Of a stretch of DNA of 7,140 nucleotides, positions 6,506 through 7,140 are shown in pieces. Where the stretch lies: the NCBI GenBank assembly GCA_007129635.1, contig SKVE01000483.1, positions 1 to 7,140 on the forward strand, given 5' to 3'. The position numbers and the translations under genes are program-made. The stretch comes from Planctomycetaceae bacterium (GTDB taxonomy: Bacteria; Planctomycetota; Planctomycetia; Pirellulales; Pirellulaceae). Each line of letters starts with the position of its first letter. Positions within the stretch are counted from its first letter, which is position 1. The notes beneath the pieces were generated by a model. It worked only from the letters and a program-made list of their open reading frames with translations. It had not been told where the DNA came from and did no database searches.

Positions 6506-6679
6506 CCAAGATGCCCCGAAATATGTAACTGTGGACCCAGTTATCCGGAGTCCGAAATCTTCCCGAAACGACTTGACGACGAACCTGCGATCTTTCATTC
6601 TGGCCGCCGGTTCTTACAATCTTGCATGTTTTCGGGATTTACTCAACGGCAGACAGCCCCCCGGAGGGATCGAGGCTTC
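6506..6679. promoter_or_regulatory. Divergent intergenic region between radical SAM and Rieske genes
   Basis: This 174-bp stretch should hold promoters for both divergent genes. It is less GC-rich than the flanking genes. On the plus strand a TACAAT box (6615-6620) is the best -10 candidate; a weak TTTCAT (6593-6598) lies 16 bp upstream. A TTGACG at 6573-6578 is a good -35 hexamer but its matching -10 (CATTCT) is poor. On the minus strand CATATT near 6518-6523 is a weak -10-like box close to ATG 6505. TTTCGG recurs several times. If the radical SAM start were 6598, about half of this region would be coding. Confidence 0.4.
6526..6543. promoter_or_regulatory. 18-bp palindrome TAACTG-6-CAGTTA, possible operator
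   Basis: TAACTG (6526-6531) and CAGTTA (6538-6543) are perfect inverted 6-mers separated by 6 bp, the usual size of a dimeric regulator site. It lies 20 bp upstream of the preferred radical SAM start, where it could act on transcription or, as an RNA hairpin, on translation. A regulator is not known; this is inference from symmetry and position. Confidence 0.35.
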
Positions 6680-7021
6680 ATGATGGCAGAATTTCACACC
6701 GTTGCACGGGTGGGCGACATCCCCGATGGCCAAGGACGCGCCTTCGTCGTGGACGATCATATTGTGGCCGTCTTTCATCTGGACGGCAGTTACTTTGCCA
6801 TTAATGATTTATGCCCCCATCAGGGAGCGTCACTGGCCGAGGGCCATGTCGAGGATCGAATGGTCAGTTGTCCGTGGCACGGATGGCGTTTTCGCGTGAC
6901 CGACGGCACTTGGTGCGACAACCCGCGGATCAAAACCGACGCGTACCCGGTACGAATCGTCGACGACCAGATCCAGGTCGCCATCGAAGTCCCGGCATCC
7001 GGCGACGAGGATGCATCGTAA
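6680..7021 (+). CDS. Rieske [2Fe-2S] ferredoxin (NirD / dioxygenase-ferredoxin type)
   Basis: This small soluble protein of 113 residues consists of a single Rieske domain. The two cluster-binding segments are CPH (Cys45, His47) and CPWH (Cys64, His67), 16 residues apart, which fits the C-x-H / C-x2-H ligand set of a [2Fe-2S] cluster. The flanking sequences DGSYFAINDLCPHQGASL and VSCPWHGWRF are typical. No signal peptide or membrane segment is present, so it should be cytoplasmic, passing electrons to an oxygenase or reductase, or acting as a NirD-like subunit. No partner reductase or oxygenase is visible in the window. It starts with tandem ATGATG (6680, 6683); GAGG at 6672-6675 is 7 nt from the second ATG and GGAGGG at 6663-6668 is 11 nt from the first, so either start works. 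The frame stays open far upstream, but only the part from 6680 is Rieske-like; the rest is antisense to the radical SAM gene. Confidence 0.92.
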   Translation: MMAEFHTVARVGDIPDGQGRAFVVDDHIVAVFHLDGSYFAINDLCPHQGASLAEGHVEDRMVSCPWHGWRFRVTDGTWCDNPRIKTDAYPVRIVDDQIQVAIEVPASGDEDAS

Positions 7022-7023
7022 GC

Positions 7024-7055
7024 CCATGGCAACGATCTTGCTTGATCGGCGATGG
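7024..7055. terminator. Weak hairpin downstream of the Rieske gene
   Basis: CGATC (7033-7037) pairs with GATCG (7044-7048) over a 6-nt loop, and CCAT/ATGG (7024-7027/7052-7055) can add an outer stem across a small internal loop. It begins 3 bp after the Rieske stop. No U-tract follows, so terminator function is uncertain. Confidence 0.25.
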
Positions 7056-7082
7056 CGATGATCGAACGGGTCATCAAGTTCT

Positions 7083-7140
7083 GTGCAGCTTCCCGTGCGA
7101 GCGACTTTGTGGGCGGTGGTTGCCAGCGGCGGTGAAAGCA
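7083..7140 (+). CDS. Possible start of a further gene, cut by the window end
   Basis: A plus-strand frame beginning at GTG 7083 (or GTG 7095) stays open to the window edge and reads MQLPVRATLWAVVASGGES, with a hydrophobic stretch that could be the start of a signal peptide or membrane segment. It is 61 bp after the Rieske stop. No clear ribosome binding site is seen and only 19 codons are available, so this is a guess. Confidence 0.15.
   Translation, partial: MQLPVRATLWAVVASGGES

Noticed and set aside
5813..6679. Long upstream extension of the Rieske frame on the plus strand
   Set aside because: It runs antisense to the radical SAM gene and shows no domain; the Rieske domain begins only after the ATGATG at 6680, which has nearby ribosome-binding-like sequence.
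7053..7136. Short plus-strand frame MAMIERVIKFCAASR..., whose MIERVIKF resembles the start of RND efflux pumps
   Set aside because: It stops after 27 codons and the sequence after MIERVIKF does not continue as an RND transporter; the resemblance is too short.

Overview
The window reads like chromosomal DNA of a Pirellula/Rhodopirellula-type planctomycete. This is an inference from four things: moderately high GC, mostly weak or absent Shine-Dalgarno sequences, the kinds of protein families present (a large signal-peptide/GATase-like membrane protein with a GPVDYY motif, a MazG-like protein with a Cys-rich tail, a TIGR03960-type radical SAM protein), and an Rpn-family relic of a type I associate with planctomycetes. 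No rRNA, tRNA, CRISPR array, insertion sequence or prophage gene is visible.

Layout. Positions 1-214 (minus) hold a 5'-truncated piece of what looks like an Rpn-family (PD-(D/E)XK nuclease/putative transposase) gene that runs out of the window. It is cut off by an in-frame stop at the edge of a small repeat element (217-300) made of 12-bp units, AGATTAnGTGAA, in direct and inverted copies that can fold into a 23-bp-arm hairpin. A non-coding spacer with several small palindromes follows to 496. A phosphohexomutase gene (phosphomannomutase/phosphoglucomutase superfamily) occupies 497-2005 on the plus strand. It ends 26 bp from a convergent minus-strand gene, and a small hairpin lies in the gap.

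The minus strand from about 6505 to 2032 carries three closely spaced genes that probably form one transcription unit: a B12-binding-like radical SAM protein (4673-6505), a small MazG-like nucleotide pyrophosphohydrolase (4282-4629 or 4638) and a large exported/membrane-anchored protein with a GATase1-like fold (2032-4251). The gaps are about 34-43 and 30 bp. Divergent from this unit, across a 174-bp intergenic region with an 18-bp palindrome and a TACAAT box, is a small Rieske [2Fe-2S] ferredoxin gene (6680-7021, plus). The last 119 bp hold a weak hairpin and possibly the first codons of another plus-strand gene.

How the genes might work together. The phosphohexomutase supplies sugar phosphates for nucleotide-sugar and envelope synthesis. 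The three-gene minus unit mixes an uncharacterised radical SAM enzyme, a nucleotide house-cleaning-type enzyme and an envelope protein, so a shared pathway cannot be read from sequence. Most of the window is ordinary housekeeping or accessory chromosome. The most unusual elements are the repeat/relic junction at the left end, and the radical SAM-MazG pairing where a DUF2344 partner might be expected.
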